DNA from: Bretschneidera sinensis
Lineage: Eukaryota > Streptophyta > Magnoliopsida > Brassicales > Akaniaceae
Assembly (NCBI GenBank): GCA_023935145.1
Contig: CM043705.1
Span: 56,204,084-56,268,083, forward strand
Length of the DNA stretch: 64,000 bases
Direction: 5' to 3'
Shown here: positions 54,201-64,000 of the stretch, in pieces
Numbering within the stretch: position 1 is the stretch's first letter
How the letters are laid out: each line of letters starts with the position of its first letter
Position numbers and translations under genes: made by a program
Notes under the pieces: model-generated
Seen by the model: the letters and a program-made list of their open reading frames with translations, nothing else
Databases searched by the model: none
Told to the model about the DNA's origin: nothing

Positions 54201-55900
54201 TTGGAGTCGTTTTGGGGCAGTGTGTTGATAAACTTCCCCATGTTATCTATTATGCAAGCAAAACTCTAAACGACACACAACTCAATTACTCTACCACTAA
54301 GAAGGAGTTGCTAGCAGTCGTTTTTGCATTGGACAATTTCAGATCCTACTTGTTAGGATCGAAAGTCATTATCTACTCGGATCATGCAGCATTGAAGTAT
54401 ATTTTCTCCAAAAAAGATTTTAAATCTCGTCTTATCCAATCAATCTTGTTACGTTAAGAGTTTGACATAGAGATTCGGGATAAGAAAGATTCCAAAAATG
54501 TGGTGGCGAACTATTTGTCTAGGTTGATAGTGGATTTCACTGAGGCCGTCGTTCCTATTTTTGAGACCTTTTCTGATGAGCAATTGATGCACATTGCACA
54601 CAATCCCACACCATTGTTTGCCGATATAGTGAACTATCTTGTCACCGGTCAAATGCCTTTACATTGGAGGCGACAAGATGAATCAAATTTTTTGGCCATG
54701 GTGAAACAATTTTTCTGGGATGATCCTTACCTGTTTAAGTATTGTCCCGATTAGATCATCAGAAGATGTATTCCTGAGCATGACCAATCTACTGTCATCA
54801 CCTTTTGTCATGATCATGCTTGCGGAGGCAATTTCAGTGCTAAGAAGACCGCTACAAAGATTTTGCAATGTGGATTCTATTGGCCTACCCTATTCCGAGA
54901 CTCTCACACCTACTGTGTATTTTGTGAGCGTTGCCAAAAGCTAGGGAGTCTTTTTAGGAGGAATATGATGCCCCTCAACCTCATTCTAATTGTTAAGATT
55001 TTTGACGTGTGGGGCATTGATTTTATGGGACCTTTCCCAAACTCCTTTGGCTACCTATACATTCTAGTTGCTGTGGATTATCTTTCCAAATGGGTGGAGG
55101 TCATTGCATACAAGACCAATGAACACAGAGTTGTGGTCCAATTTTTGAAGGACACTATCTTTGCTTGTTTTGGTACGCCTCGAGCAATCATAAGTGATGG
55201 AGTTAAGTACTTTTGCAACCGGATTTTTAAGCAGTTGATAAAGAAGTATTTCATCACACATAAGGTTGCCACCCCGTATCACCCGCAGATGAGTGGACAA
55301 GTGAAAATTCATAATCGCGAGATCAAGCACATTTTGGAGAAAACTGTGAACCCTAGTAGAAAGGATTGGTCTTTGCGATTGACTGATACACTGTAGGCAT
55401 ATCGGACACCCTTCAAGATGCCAATTGGCATGTCTCCTTATCGTATTGTGTACGGAAAAGCATGTCACTTTCCGGTAGAATTAGAGCATCGAGTGTATTA
55501 GGCTATCAAGCAGTTGAACTTCAATCTTTCAAAGGCTGGCTCATAAAGGAAGGTCCAACTTAATGAATTAGAGGAGCCACAGAATGATGCATATGATTGT
55601 GCGCGGTTGTACAAGGCACAAATAAAGAAGACTCATAACCAGAACATTTTGAGACGAGCTTTTGAGCCTAGTCAAAAATTTCTTCTTTACAATTCACGCC
55701 TGCATCTTTTTCCAAGCAAGCTCAAATCTCGATGGTTATTCAGTCGGTTTTTCCTCATATGGCCATCGAGATTGAGGATCCAAAGAATGGTAACACTTTC
55801 AACGTGAATGGACAGAGGCTAAAACCATTCTTGGAGTTGAGGAGTCCGGAAATTGGGACGATATTGTTGGAGGATCCTAGTTACTCAGATTGAGTGTCGT
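54201..55900 (+). pseudogene. pol: Athila-like RNase H and integrase with altered catalytic Glu
   Basis: RNase H LPHVIYYASKTLNDTQLNYS and VIIYSDHAALKYIFSKKD is followed by integrase zinc-binding region [14 protein letters not shown] and core [20 protein letters not shown]. The second Asp lies in [10 protein letters not shown] (about 55195). The expected catalytic Glu reads Lys in [15 protein letters not shown] (about 55300-55345), where the nested element keeps Glu. Stops at 54180, 54456, 54753, 55396 and 55500 add to the damage. The end is eroded from about 55730. Confidence 0.88.
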
Positions 55901-57385
55901 CTACTATGGAGAGTCTGGCTGAAGATTTTAAACTTAGTGCTCTTGGGAGGCACCCCACAGCATATCCTTTCTGTTTGTTTATTATTTTATATATTTCGTG
56001 TTACTGTTTTTCTCTAGTTTTTTTTTTGTTTTCCAGTCTTTATTTTTCAAGCACAAAGCGTACATCAGATCAAGTTTGGGGGTATGCTATAAGCCATACC
56101 AGTCCAGATAGTTCTCCATATCCTAGGTCAACTATTTTCATATTTTTCACACATTGGGGTCAATGTATAATTTAAGTTTGGGGGTATAGGAGACACATTA
56201 CACACACTTTGTCCTAATTTGTTGTTGTTTTTCTTCATTTAAAAAAAAAAGAAGGTAAATGCATGCTCATGTTATTTTGAAATTTTAGTTGATCTAAACA
56301 AATACTGTGATGTGATGTCATTGATGAGCTTAAAATTGTGAACACATGATTTGATGATAGAGTTTTAAAACTTTGTTACTTACTTTAGGCATTTGAGAAT
56401 TCACATGTTTGATATAATCTGACACGAGAACATTAGCACAAAATTGTGTGACGTATAACATGCGATTTTAATGTGTATGTTTCCTTGACTGAATTGAAAC
56501 TGGATGACTTGTAAGATAAAAACTTTGGCATAGAAATGTAAAAAAAATAAAAAAAATAAATTATAATGACCATCAATAAACTTTCCACTGAGTAACTAGA
56601 CCTTTTGCCTTAGTAAGCAGTGAGTGTTCACGTCAAAAGGTGGAAATTTTGCTTGGTAGCATTAAGGCCAGTTTCGTAGCCTTTTTGACTCGAGTTAGTA
56701 AGTGCTTAGGGGTGTCTTTACACCTAATGCCCTAAAACCATCTATTCATAATGATCATTGTGAAACTTTTCGCTGAGTAACTGGACCTCTTGCCTCAGTA
56801 AGCAGTGAGTGTTCACGTCAAAAGGTGGGAATTTTCTTGGTAGCATTAAGGCCAATTTAGTTTCGTAGCCTTTTTTACTCGAGTTAGTATGTGCGTAGGG
56901 GTGTTTTTACACCTAATGCCCTAAAACCATCTGGTTTGGGAGTTGTTAGCTCAACACTCGATACATGGGTCAATTAGAAAGCTTAAGGAAACTAAACATA
57001 GCAGAGCCTCATAATAAAAAAAATAAAACTATGCCATCGTTGTTCATTCTGATGAAAAATTCCTTGAAATCTTGAGACATGGAGACATTGTACATTGAAG
57101 TTATTTGGAAACCTCATCTGTATATGCTAATTCACTTTACACTGATTCAAGCTTGTGATGTCTTAACCTGCCTCTTGTAAGTAATTAGGTTTTAAAATTT
57201 CTATTCATTGTGAAGATGGGTTATATCTTTTTTAAGCTTACTCATGAATGAATATCATGGTTTTAAGTGCTCCTTAAATTTTTGGATACCATGAGTGATG
57301 AACTTATCTTTATGTTCTTTGTTTTTCATTTAATTTTTTATTTTGTTTTGCTAAGGGACTAGCAAAATGTAAGTTTGAGAGTATT
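55901..57385 (+). other. Long 3' untranslated region with a 185-base tandem duplication
   Basis: AAGTTTGGGGGTA occurs at 56072-56084 and 56174-56186, and a weaker AAGTTTGAGAGTA at 57371-57383 next to the LTR. A block containing AGTAAGCAGTGAGTGTTCAC is present twice (56612 and 56797); the nested element has it once. Confidence 0.75.
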
Positions 57386-58800
57386 TGATCAGTGCCAAAT
57401 ATTGCATATTTTGGCCCCTTAATTTCCATTTGTTAGCTTAGGAATTTGTTACTTTGAGTTGTTTTCGTTGTTTTACAGGTTTACAAGCACTTCGAAAGGA
57501 ATATCACTAAAATTGCCAGAATTGCCTGTACAGATCAGTCATTTTTGTGGAATTTACTGTATTGATTCAGGAAGAACTAGGAGATGAGGCATATATGCTT
57601 TGAAATATCCGGATGTCTATTTTCTGAGAAATTTTTCGGCTCATAAAAATGATTTTTCTAGAAAACGTTATGGCAGTTTTTGTAGACAAAGGTCAGGCTG
57701 TGTGTGATTTCAGCGTGGCAGATCAGTCATTTTTGTGGATTTTACTGTATTGATTCAGGCAGAACTGGGAGATGAGCTATATATGCTTGGAAAGATCCAG
57801 ATGTCTATTTTCTCAGGAATTTTACGGCTCATAAAAATGATTTTTCTAGAGAAAGTTATGGCAGTTTTAGTAGACAAAGGTCAGGCAGTGCACCATGCTA
57901 CGCTCGAGCGCACAAGACTGTGATCGAGTGCACTCGGGCAGTATCCCACATCGAATTTGAAACACATTACACTCTTGAGTTTTCCTATAAGAGCCCCACC
58001 TCACTAAAGCAATTGGTGTGCAATCTGGAGGACTTCTGCTAGCATTCTGGTGGATCTCGAAGGCTTTGCTACTAAGAGGAGAAGCGCCGCAAGACAGCTG
58101 CGAGTGGAATCTCTCTATCCATGTATTGTTAGTTTTAATTTATTTTAAGTTTTAAAGTTTAAATGTTTAGCACTGTAAGTGTGAAAATTATGTTCATAAT
58201 TATGCAAGGCTAAAATCTTCATCTAAGGTTGAAGATGAAGCCTCGCCATTGTTTAGAATTATATTTTCAGATATGTTCGTACAATTCTGATATTTTTAGT
58301 ATAAATGTTCTATTTCAATTGTTTGAGTAAACTCTTATGATTGATTGTTTTTAAATTGTTAAATTGGATATTCCTTGTGTTTCATTTGCCAGATACAACG
58401 GATCATTCAAATTAGATTGGATATTCATTGTGATTTGTGAATTAAATGGATATATTGGATGATTTTGGTTTAGTTTGGGTATTCGCCGTGATTTGTATAA
58501 TGGTGGATTCATGGAATGATTTGATAGATTATTTTTATATAAAACATGAAGATATATGCTTTACTTAGGTGGGGTGGATTCAGAAAACCTTAGTCTTTTT
58601 ATCAGTTGTTTTTAAATCAATTTAGTTTCGTTTATATTTCTTTGCAAGATACAATCTAAAATTCGGAACTATGTTAAAATAGGATTAGTTTAGATAAAAA
58701 TATATTTTCACAACGCAATTCCCTGTGGATTCGACCTCGCACTTGCACGCCACTATTGCAAACGACTCGTGCGCTTACGAGTAATTTAAAACTCACAACA
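57386..58800 (+). repeat. 3' LTR (1415 bp) of the second Athila-like element
   Basis: Starts TGATCAGTGCC, ends ACTCACAACA; U3 duplication at 57532 and 57719 (period 187). Confidence 0.93.
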
Positions 58801-58923
58801 CAAATGTAAAAAGCTGACCATTCATTTCCCATTTTAAATTCCTTTCTCTTCCTTGAGTTAATTATAACACAAAAGGGACACCTCCCCATGTACCGGTACA
58901 GATTGCATTTTTTTTTCAAAATT

Positions 58924-59188
58924 TCAGATCCCCTCCTCCTAGGTAACAACCTACGGGATCTTATCATTCCCTCCACCTATGTAACAACCTACTCTAGGCG
59001 GGATCCTATCATTCGCTACACCTGGATAATAACCTAAACTTGGCAAGGTCCATATATACACTCCACCTAGGTAACAACCTAAACTAGGCGAGGTCCATAC
59101 ATAACCTCCACCTATGGAACAATCTACACTAGGCGAGATCCATACGACCCTCCACCTAGGTAATAACCTGCACTAGGTGGAATCATAT
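58924..59188 (+). repeat. Tandem array of about six 45-base units
   Basis: Each unit contains a version of CTCCACCTAGGTAACAACCT followed by ACACTAGGCGAGGTCC. Units diverge by 10-25 percent by eye. CCTAGGT and ACTAGGCG make the units partly self-complementary. It may belong to an old LTR. Confidence 0.8.
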
Positions 59189-60539
59189 CCTTTCCAGTAT
59201 GATTCTTTTCAATACTATCTTTACAAGTCATGTCCATAGAATGCATTAATAATATCTCTAGTTTCAACACAAAATCCACAACCAATCATATTACAATCAT
59301 TCCATCTACAACAATTACTAAAATATCAAGAAATTCATATCATTATTTCCTTATACATCCATATACCAATAAAAATTATTATCTAATTATCAATGCATTT
59401 TCATAATCATTTATTACGTTAGGCTTACTAAGAGTAAATTGAAACTCACCTTTATAGCACCGAGTGCTATTCTTGGACTTTTTCCTTACCTTTACTTCGT
59501 TCTTCCACCACACCTAAAGAACATACGATCTACTTTTAAAATCCACGAAGTATACAAGTAATTATGACGTAAAACGCTAGCGGAAGAAAGAACTAGAAAG
59601 AAGAACTGTGCCTTCAGCCCTCAATACGGTAGTTCTCACGAAGAGAAAAGAAACTCTAATTTTTTATTTAGAAAAATAATAATCCCTAATATTACATAGC
59701 CTCCATATTTATAAGGTTAAAGTAAAAAGAAAAGGAAAATTGAAATTAGGCAAGTACAAAATAGGAAATTTCCCAAAAACTGAAAGCTGCTAAATTGGAG
59801 GCCTAAATGTCGTTTTTTGGTTAAAATCCCACCATGCTGATTAAAATGTAATCAGTTTTATTCAGAAGCCCATTTCAAATCAGACTAGGGTCTCCGGGGC
59901 CCGATCCGGACCGAAACGTAAAACGATATAAACCGTACCCTTAGATTTGGAGCAGTCCAACCGTTCTAGGTAGTCTAGGGCCATCTGTTCTGCTTCGTCT
60001 ACCTATTCTGCATCAAATTAATAATTATTTATCAAGAAATTACAAGAATTAATCAAAAGACTACAATCCCACAAGTCTCCTTTTCTTTGTTTACCTTTCC
60101 TTATTCTTTCTTTCCTTTCCTTAACAAAATGTGATTCATAACTCAAGACAATGATATTAAATTTACTTACTACTTCTTCCATTTTTCTAAGGAATCATAC
60201 CAATCCAATAATCTTTATACCACCAAGATTTTAAACCCACAAGATTTACATTTTCAAACACTAACTTAGATTAATTCTCATAACCACCAAAATATCGATT
60301 TAATAGAATTCTTCTCAAGCTTTAGTTTTCTCACTAAAAATCCTTTTAACATAAGGTATTCCTTTAGTTCCAAAAATTATTATACTTCAAAGCTTACTTT
60401 TTTAAAGCTATTTCAAATTGCAAATTTTAGTTTCTTTCATGCTATAGTTCAAGAGTATTCAAAGTTCCACCATAAATTCACATTCCAACTTCACTAATTA
60501 ATGAACCCATCAAACTTTGTACTTCCATAATTGTAAACT
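59189..60539. other. Unannotated region, possible decayed LTR sequence
   Basis: A GGCTTACTAAGAGTAAATTG word followed by AACTCACC (59440-59453) recalls the 3' part of chromovirus LTRs. On the minus strand, 60010-59520 holds a TATA-like CTTATAAATATGG and a pyrimidine-rich leader-like stretch, which could be another LTR. A GGGGCCCGATCCGGACCG patch at 59895-59915 is the only GC-rich spot. No coding frame. Confidence 0.35.
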
Positions 60540-61064
60540 TATATTCTTAACAATACCCAACACAAACTTTTCTTATTTCCTTCTAAACTTTCTTATCTTA
60601 ACAATTTCCGTGAAAATTTATAATTCTTACGAAGAAATTCTCCAATTTATGACATTAAATCAAATCCATAACTTTAATTACAATACCCACAACTTAAATC
60701 AAACTCCAACATCCTAATTTTTCAACATAAAATTTCCAAATTTTCTTCATAATTTCTCCCAACTTCAACAACCTATAAATCCATCAATTTAAAATCAAAT
60801 CATGTCAAACAAAGTTCTAGAATCAAGTTTAATAAGTTTTCTTTAACCTAGAAAAGGTTAGAACTCAAAAATATCTCAAATTCTTGCTGAAAAATAGCCT
60901 AGAAAACAACCTAAAAATTTAAAGGAGTAGAAATATGAAAATTTTACCAAAATAGGAGTCTGAAAAGAACCCAAAAAATCTTGATGTAGAAATCTCCAAT
61001 CCACAAAATTTTCTTTTAATCAAGAATTAAGGCTCATATTCAATTAAAAATAACTTGAAAACTT

Positions 61065-61720
61065 ATGGGGCCATTACAAACTTTGGCCCATAAATATAGG
61101 TCCAATGTAGATGATGCCATGTTTGAGAAAGTTGCAAATGCGGATATATGCTTTCGAGCAAGGGAGGCGACGAAGATTCTCCCAAGGAAATCGACAAGGT
61201 CAAAAGAGTTTATCTACAAAGTCTTAGAGGTGAGTTTGAATCTCTCCATATAAAAGAGTTTGAAACAATTTCGGAACAACTTTCAAGAGTTTTGGCCATT
61301 GTCGATGAAATAAATAGAAATTGAGAAAATGTGAATGACATCGGGATACATGATTGAGAAAAGAGGAAAGATCTCTATTAGAAGCTCTTTTCCAAAGAAA
61401 GAGGAGAATTTTGGAGATGGGAAAAGTCAAAGAAGCCAAGAATGCATATGAGGTCTTGGTTGAAGAAAAGGTGGTAGGGACAATAACAACTCATCAAAGC
61501 AAGGAGAAAAAAGGTCCGAACTCTTTCTCTATAAGAGGTCAAGAAGAGGCAACAAAAATGAAATAAGGTATAACAACTCTAAAGTTAAATTGTTATAATT
61601 GTAATAAGTTTTACCATTGTGCTCCTAAAGAAGTACTATTGAACAATGTGAATGAGAAAGCTTAGAAATGAAAGATGAAATTGAGATTACTTTGTTGTGG
61701 CTCACTATAAAGAGAAAGAA
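61065..61720 (+). pseudogene. Ty1/copia gag relic (copy C)
   Basis: The first frame holds [20 protein letters not shown], then a stop. Another frame reads [20 protein letters not shown], matching the copia SRVL.VVN motif, then a lysine-rich helix and LNCYNCNKFYHCAPKE, the degraded zinc knuckle. It has the same order and lesions as copies A and B, so the decay began before duplication. Confidence 0.73.
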
Positions 61721-61807
61721 AAAAAGAAAGAAAAGTGAAAACCTTTTTTATTTTAAATTTTTTAGTTACGTATAAAATTAAAATGTGTTAAAAACTTTTG
61801 TTTTTTT

Positions 61808-61909
61808 TGGCTTAGTGATTAGCTGGTCATTACCTCCTGGTCCTTTATATATGAGACCTAGGTTTGATTCCCTCCTGTACGTGTACTCAATATATATATA
61901 TATATATAT
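61808..61909 (+). repeat. tRNA-derived SINE with AT microsatellite (copy C)
   Basis: A box TGGCTTAGTGATTAGCTGG (61808-61826), B box GGTTTGATTCC (61861-61871), (TA)n of about 20 bases, the shortest of the three copies. Confidence 0.6.
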
Positions 61910-63275
61910 GTTCAAGAACAAACATAACATGTAAATTCTGGATAATCTACAATAATACATATTCAATTAGAAAACAAATCTTTTAATGAAAAAAAAAACT
62001 ATTTAATCATTTCTTGGTTTTTAAAAGTCCCAATTTCGCTCTAGGGTTTCCAACAAATCATGTTCGAAGGGATTTTGGTCCCAAACCTTAACGTGAGCTG
62101 CAAGAGGAAACATATATTGTCAATAGGACAAGTAACAAAATTTCAATGATAGTCCTAGAACGTTCATTTACCTTGACAAACCTCAAAATTTAATCCTTCC
62201 ATCAACAAACAATGTCAACAGTAGCTTCCTTATAATGTCAATGTACACTTTTAGGTTTTTCCTCTTTAACACAAAACAAATTAACATACTAAGGAAAATG
62301 AAAATAAAAGTTTCCTTGGACACCCATTTTTTCCTATTAGTTTTGTTAAATTGTGTTATTTTTCCTCTTAACTTTACTTTTACATCCAAACATAAAACAA
62401 AGGAAAAAGTTCTTCTTTTAACTTCCATTTTTATTTTATATTATTTTCAATTTTAATTTCCTATTCTTTTGAATTTTCTAAGATCCATATACATTAAAAA
62501 TAAATATTGGAAAATGTAATTATTAATATGATGAAAAAAAAGTTGTTGTCGCTCCTATGAAACACAAGACACGCATGTAATATATATCTTGAATTATTTA
62601 TGGTGTTTATATTTTTTTACTTAGTTAGAAGTTAGTGCGGTGAATCAGTTGCAACATATATACTTCCATGAACTACAGGACTAACGAATTACTCCACTGA
62701 ATCAGTTACAACTTTCAATTTACAACATTTAACTGAACATATTTCTGGCTAGCAGGACTTACGAATCAGACTTAATTGATTCATTTGTACAAGAAAATGA
62801 ATAACTAAACTTTCTTGATGTGAGAGTGAATTTTGGTTTAGTTTACAACTGTTTAACTTGCAACCATAATAATCTTAATGATGAATACTTTTAAACTACT
62901 TTCAGCAGTATTTTTTCATGAAGATATGAACAAGCAGATATACATGAAAAATCTATGAAAATCTCATAATCTGAACAAAACATTTGGTAAAAGATTCTAA
63001 AAAGGCTTTTGTTTCAAGAAACATAAGTTAAGCCAAATATCCCAAAGGTTTATGAAAATAATTAAAAGCTGAAAAACAATTTTTAAAAAGCTGAATTTGT
63101 GTAAAAAAATATATTTTAATAACTACTTTACCAAATACTAAATAACTTTTAGGTTCACAGCTATTTTAGGAAAAAGTATTTCAAAATCCATTTTGAAATC
63201 CAAAAACCAAAACTATAATTAAACCAAATGGTAAACATATTGGTTAATCAATGGATGAGTAGTATATATATCAAA
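61910..63275. other. AT-rich spacer of copy C, no gene seen
   Basis: Collinear with 3323-4682. Confidence 0.6.
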
Positions 63276-63386
63276 TGACACCTAGAGTTCCCCCAAACAC
63301 TTTAGTAAGATACTAGAGCAAACCCTAATATTTTAGTAAGAGAGATCCCCCAATGAAGTGTTCAGGGGAGCTCTAGGGGACACCTG
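63276..63386 (-). ncRNA. MIR395: MIR395 precursor (copy C), possibly cut from its promoter
   Basis: Minus-strand foldback: the 5' arm (63386 to about 63353, TCAGGTGTCCCCTAGAGCTC) pairs with the 3' arm (about 63308 to 63276). The mature 21-mer at 63305-63285 starts CTAAAGTGTT and ends GGGGGAACTC, one base from canonical miR395 (A for G at position 3). It is the orthologous copy of 4683-4790 but lacks that copy's second substitution. An LTR begins at 63429, 42 bases upstream of the precursor, so no native TATA box is left nearby; the LTR points away. Transcription would need read-through from the LTR's antisense side or an upstream MIR395 beyond the window. Confidence 0.92.
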
Positions 63387-63428
63387 AGGATTATTTCCTA
63401 CTTGGTTTCAAGAAACATAAGTTAGTAC

Positions 63429-64000
63429 TGTTGGTATTTGTCTAAGGTTTAAACATATCTAAACATGGTTCAAAGATGGTTAAAGTCTAAACCAAGGTTG
63501 GAAGATTAAAATACAGCATGTTAAAGGAGTGCACACATGTGTATGCATCCATTTCGGTGTGTGTGCACACCCCTAATCAACAAAGCAAAGTTGTGGGCAC
63601 TGCTGTGTGAAGGGCAGCATCAGTGTGCGCCTCACCACTCCTTCACCAGTGCCTCACCGCCCAGGAAGGATGTAGTTGGAAGCAAGGAAGTGCCGCACCG
63701 CCCCTCCACCAGTGCTGCACCGTCCAGAACATGGTGCAAAGGTGCTCTGCCCAGCGCCGCACCGGCCCCAATTCAGCACACATGGACAGCTTGCTTGAAC
63801 CTCCTCTTAGGTGCGTAGATGCAAGGTTAAAATGCACAACACCACTTAGGATTGATGGAGGGCCATGGTTAAGTGGTTCTCATGATCTAAGGGTGGAGAA
63901 TGACACACAAGATTGGACAAGAAGTTGGTGCACTATATAAAGGGTCACCTAGGTTCAATCTCATAACATAGGATGTGAATGAAATTGTGATACAAGACAC
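63429..64000 (+). repeat. LTR of the copia family, cut by right window edge
   Basis: It begins TGTTGGTATTTGTCTAAGG right after GTTAGTAC; candidate target site AGTAC (63424-63428), second copy outside the window. The GC-rich U3 block (63530-63790) has repeated GTGCGCC/CACCGC words. A TATA-like ctatataaaggg lies near 63932. Copy A at about 4835-4845 is the empty site. Most like the LTR at 502-1379. Confidence 0.9.

Larger units (their letters stand above)
48699..58805 (+). mobile_element. Athila-like Ty3/gypsy element, complete but decayed, TSD CAAAT
   Basis: LTRs 48704-50109 and 57386-58800, flanked by CAAAT at 48699-48703 and 58801-58805. The internal part is collinear with the nested element at 35838 but the LTRs differ clearly, so the two are subfamilies. 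No env-like frame. Confidence 0.95.
60540..63428 (+). repeat. Segmental repeat unit, copy C (gag relic + SINE + MIR395)
   Basis: It is collinear with 1940-4830 of copy A. At its left it shows the uninterrupted ACTTATATTC site where copy A carries an LTR; at its right it is interrupted by an LTR where copy A is uninterrupted. Confidence 0.87.

Noticed and set aside
58924..59188. CRISPR-like repeat-spacer array
   Set aside because: Units are contiguous and diverged with no unique spacers, and the genome is a plant's.
63537..63940. Overlapping open frames at the right edge
   Set aside because: They lie in the GC-rich U3 block of an LTR, where stops are rare by composition.

Overview
This is a stretch of flowering-plant nuclear DNA, probably from a eudicot. 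The evidence is the plant-specific miR395 precursors, plant-type Ty1/copia and Ty3/gypsy (chromovirus and Athila-like) retrotransposons, and tRNA-derived SINEs. I found no intact host protein-coding gene. Almost every long open frame belongs to a retrotransposon or is a chance frame. The species cannot be named from the sequence.

The host genes I can recognise are MIR395 microRNA genes. Five foldbacks carry a complete or near-complete miR395 arm: 4683-4790 (-), 5092-5201 (-), 8867-8968 (+), 29918-30019 (+) and 63276-63386 (-). A sixth locus (22691-22765, +) keeps a perfect mature arm but has lost its partner arm. miR395 is the sulfate-starvation microRNA that targets ATP sulfurylase and low-affinity sulfate transporter mRNAs. 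Two of the plus-strand copies share a duplicated promoter with a TATA box about 64 bases upstream of the hairpin.

The cluster sits on two alternating segmental repeats. Unit A/B/C (1940-5517, 19925-22290, 60540-63428) holds a Ty1/copia gag relic and a SINE ending in an AT microsatellite; copies A and C also hold minus-strand MIR395. Unit D (about 8488-10989 plus 19837-19919; a partial copy at 22691-24391; and 24392-24567 plus 29718-32150) holds plus-strand MIR395, GC-rich and GGGTCGG-type repeats, an unidentified exon-like frame and a captured exon of a PQQ (polyvinylalcohol-dehydrogenase-like) gene. The order A-D-B-D'-D-C suggests tandem duplication of an A+D block.

Retrotransposons were then inserted. 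A copia element enters from the left edge on the minus strand, inside an older LTR of its own family (1-1939). Solo LTRs lie at 5523-6364 and 20754-21590. A decayed Tekay-type chromovirus spans 10995-19831. A young 5.15 kb copia element (24568-29717, its LTRs differing at one base) sits in the promoter of one MIR395 copy. A decayed 15.3 kb copia (33317-48591) is split by a nested Athila-like gypsy element (35838-45208). A second Athila-like element spans 48704-58800, and an LTR starting at 63429 runs off the right edge, about 40 bases from a MIR395 precursor. Target-site duplications support all the complete insertions. For five insertions the matching segmental copy preserves the unoccupied site.
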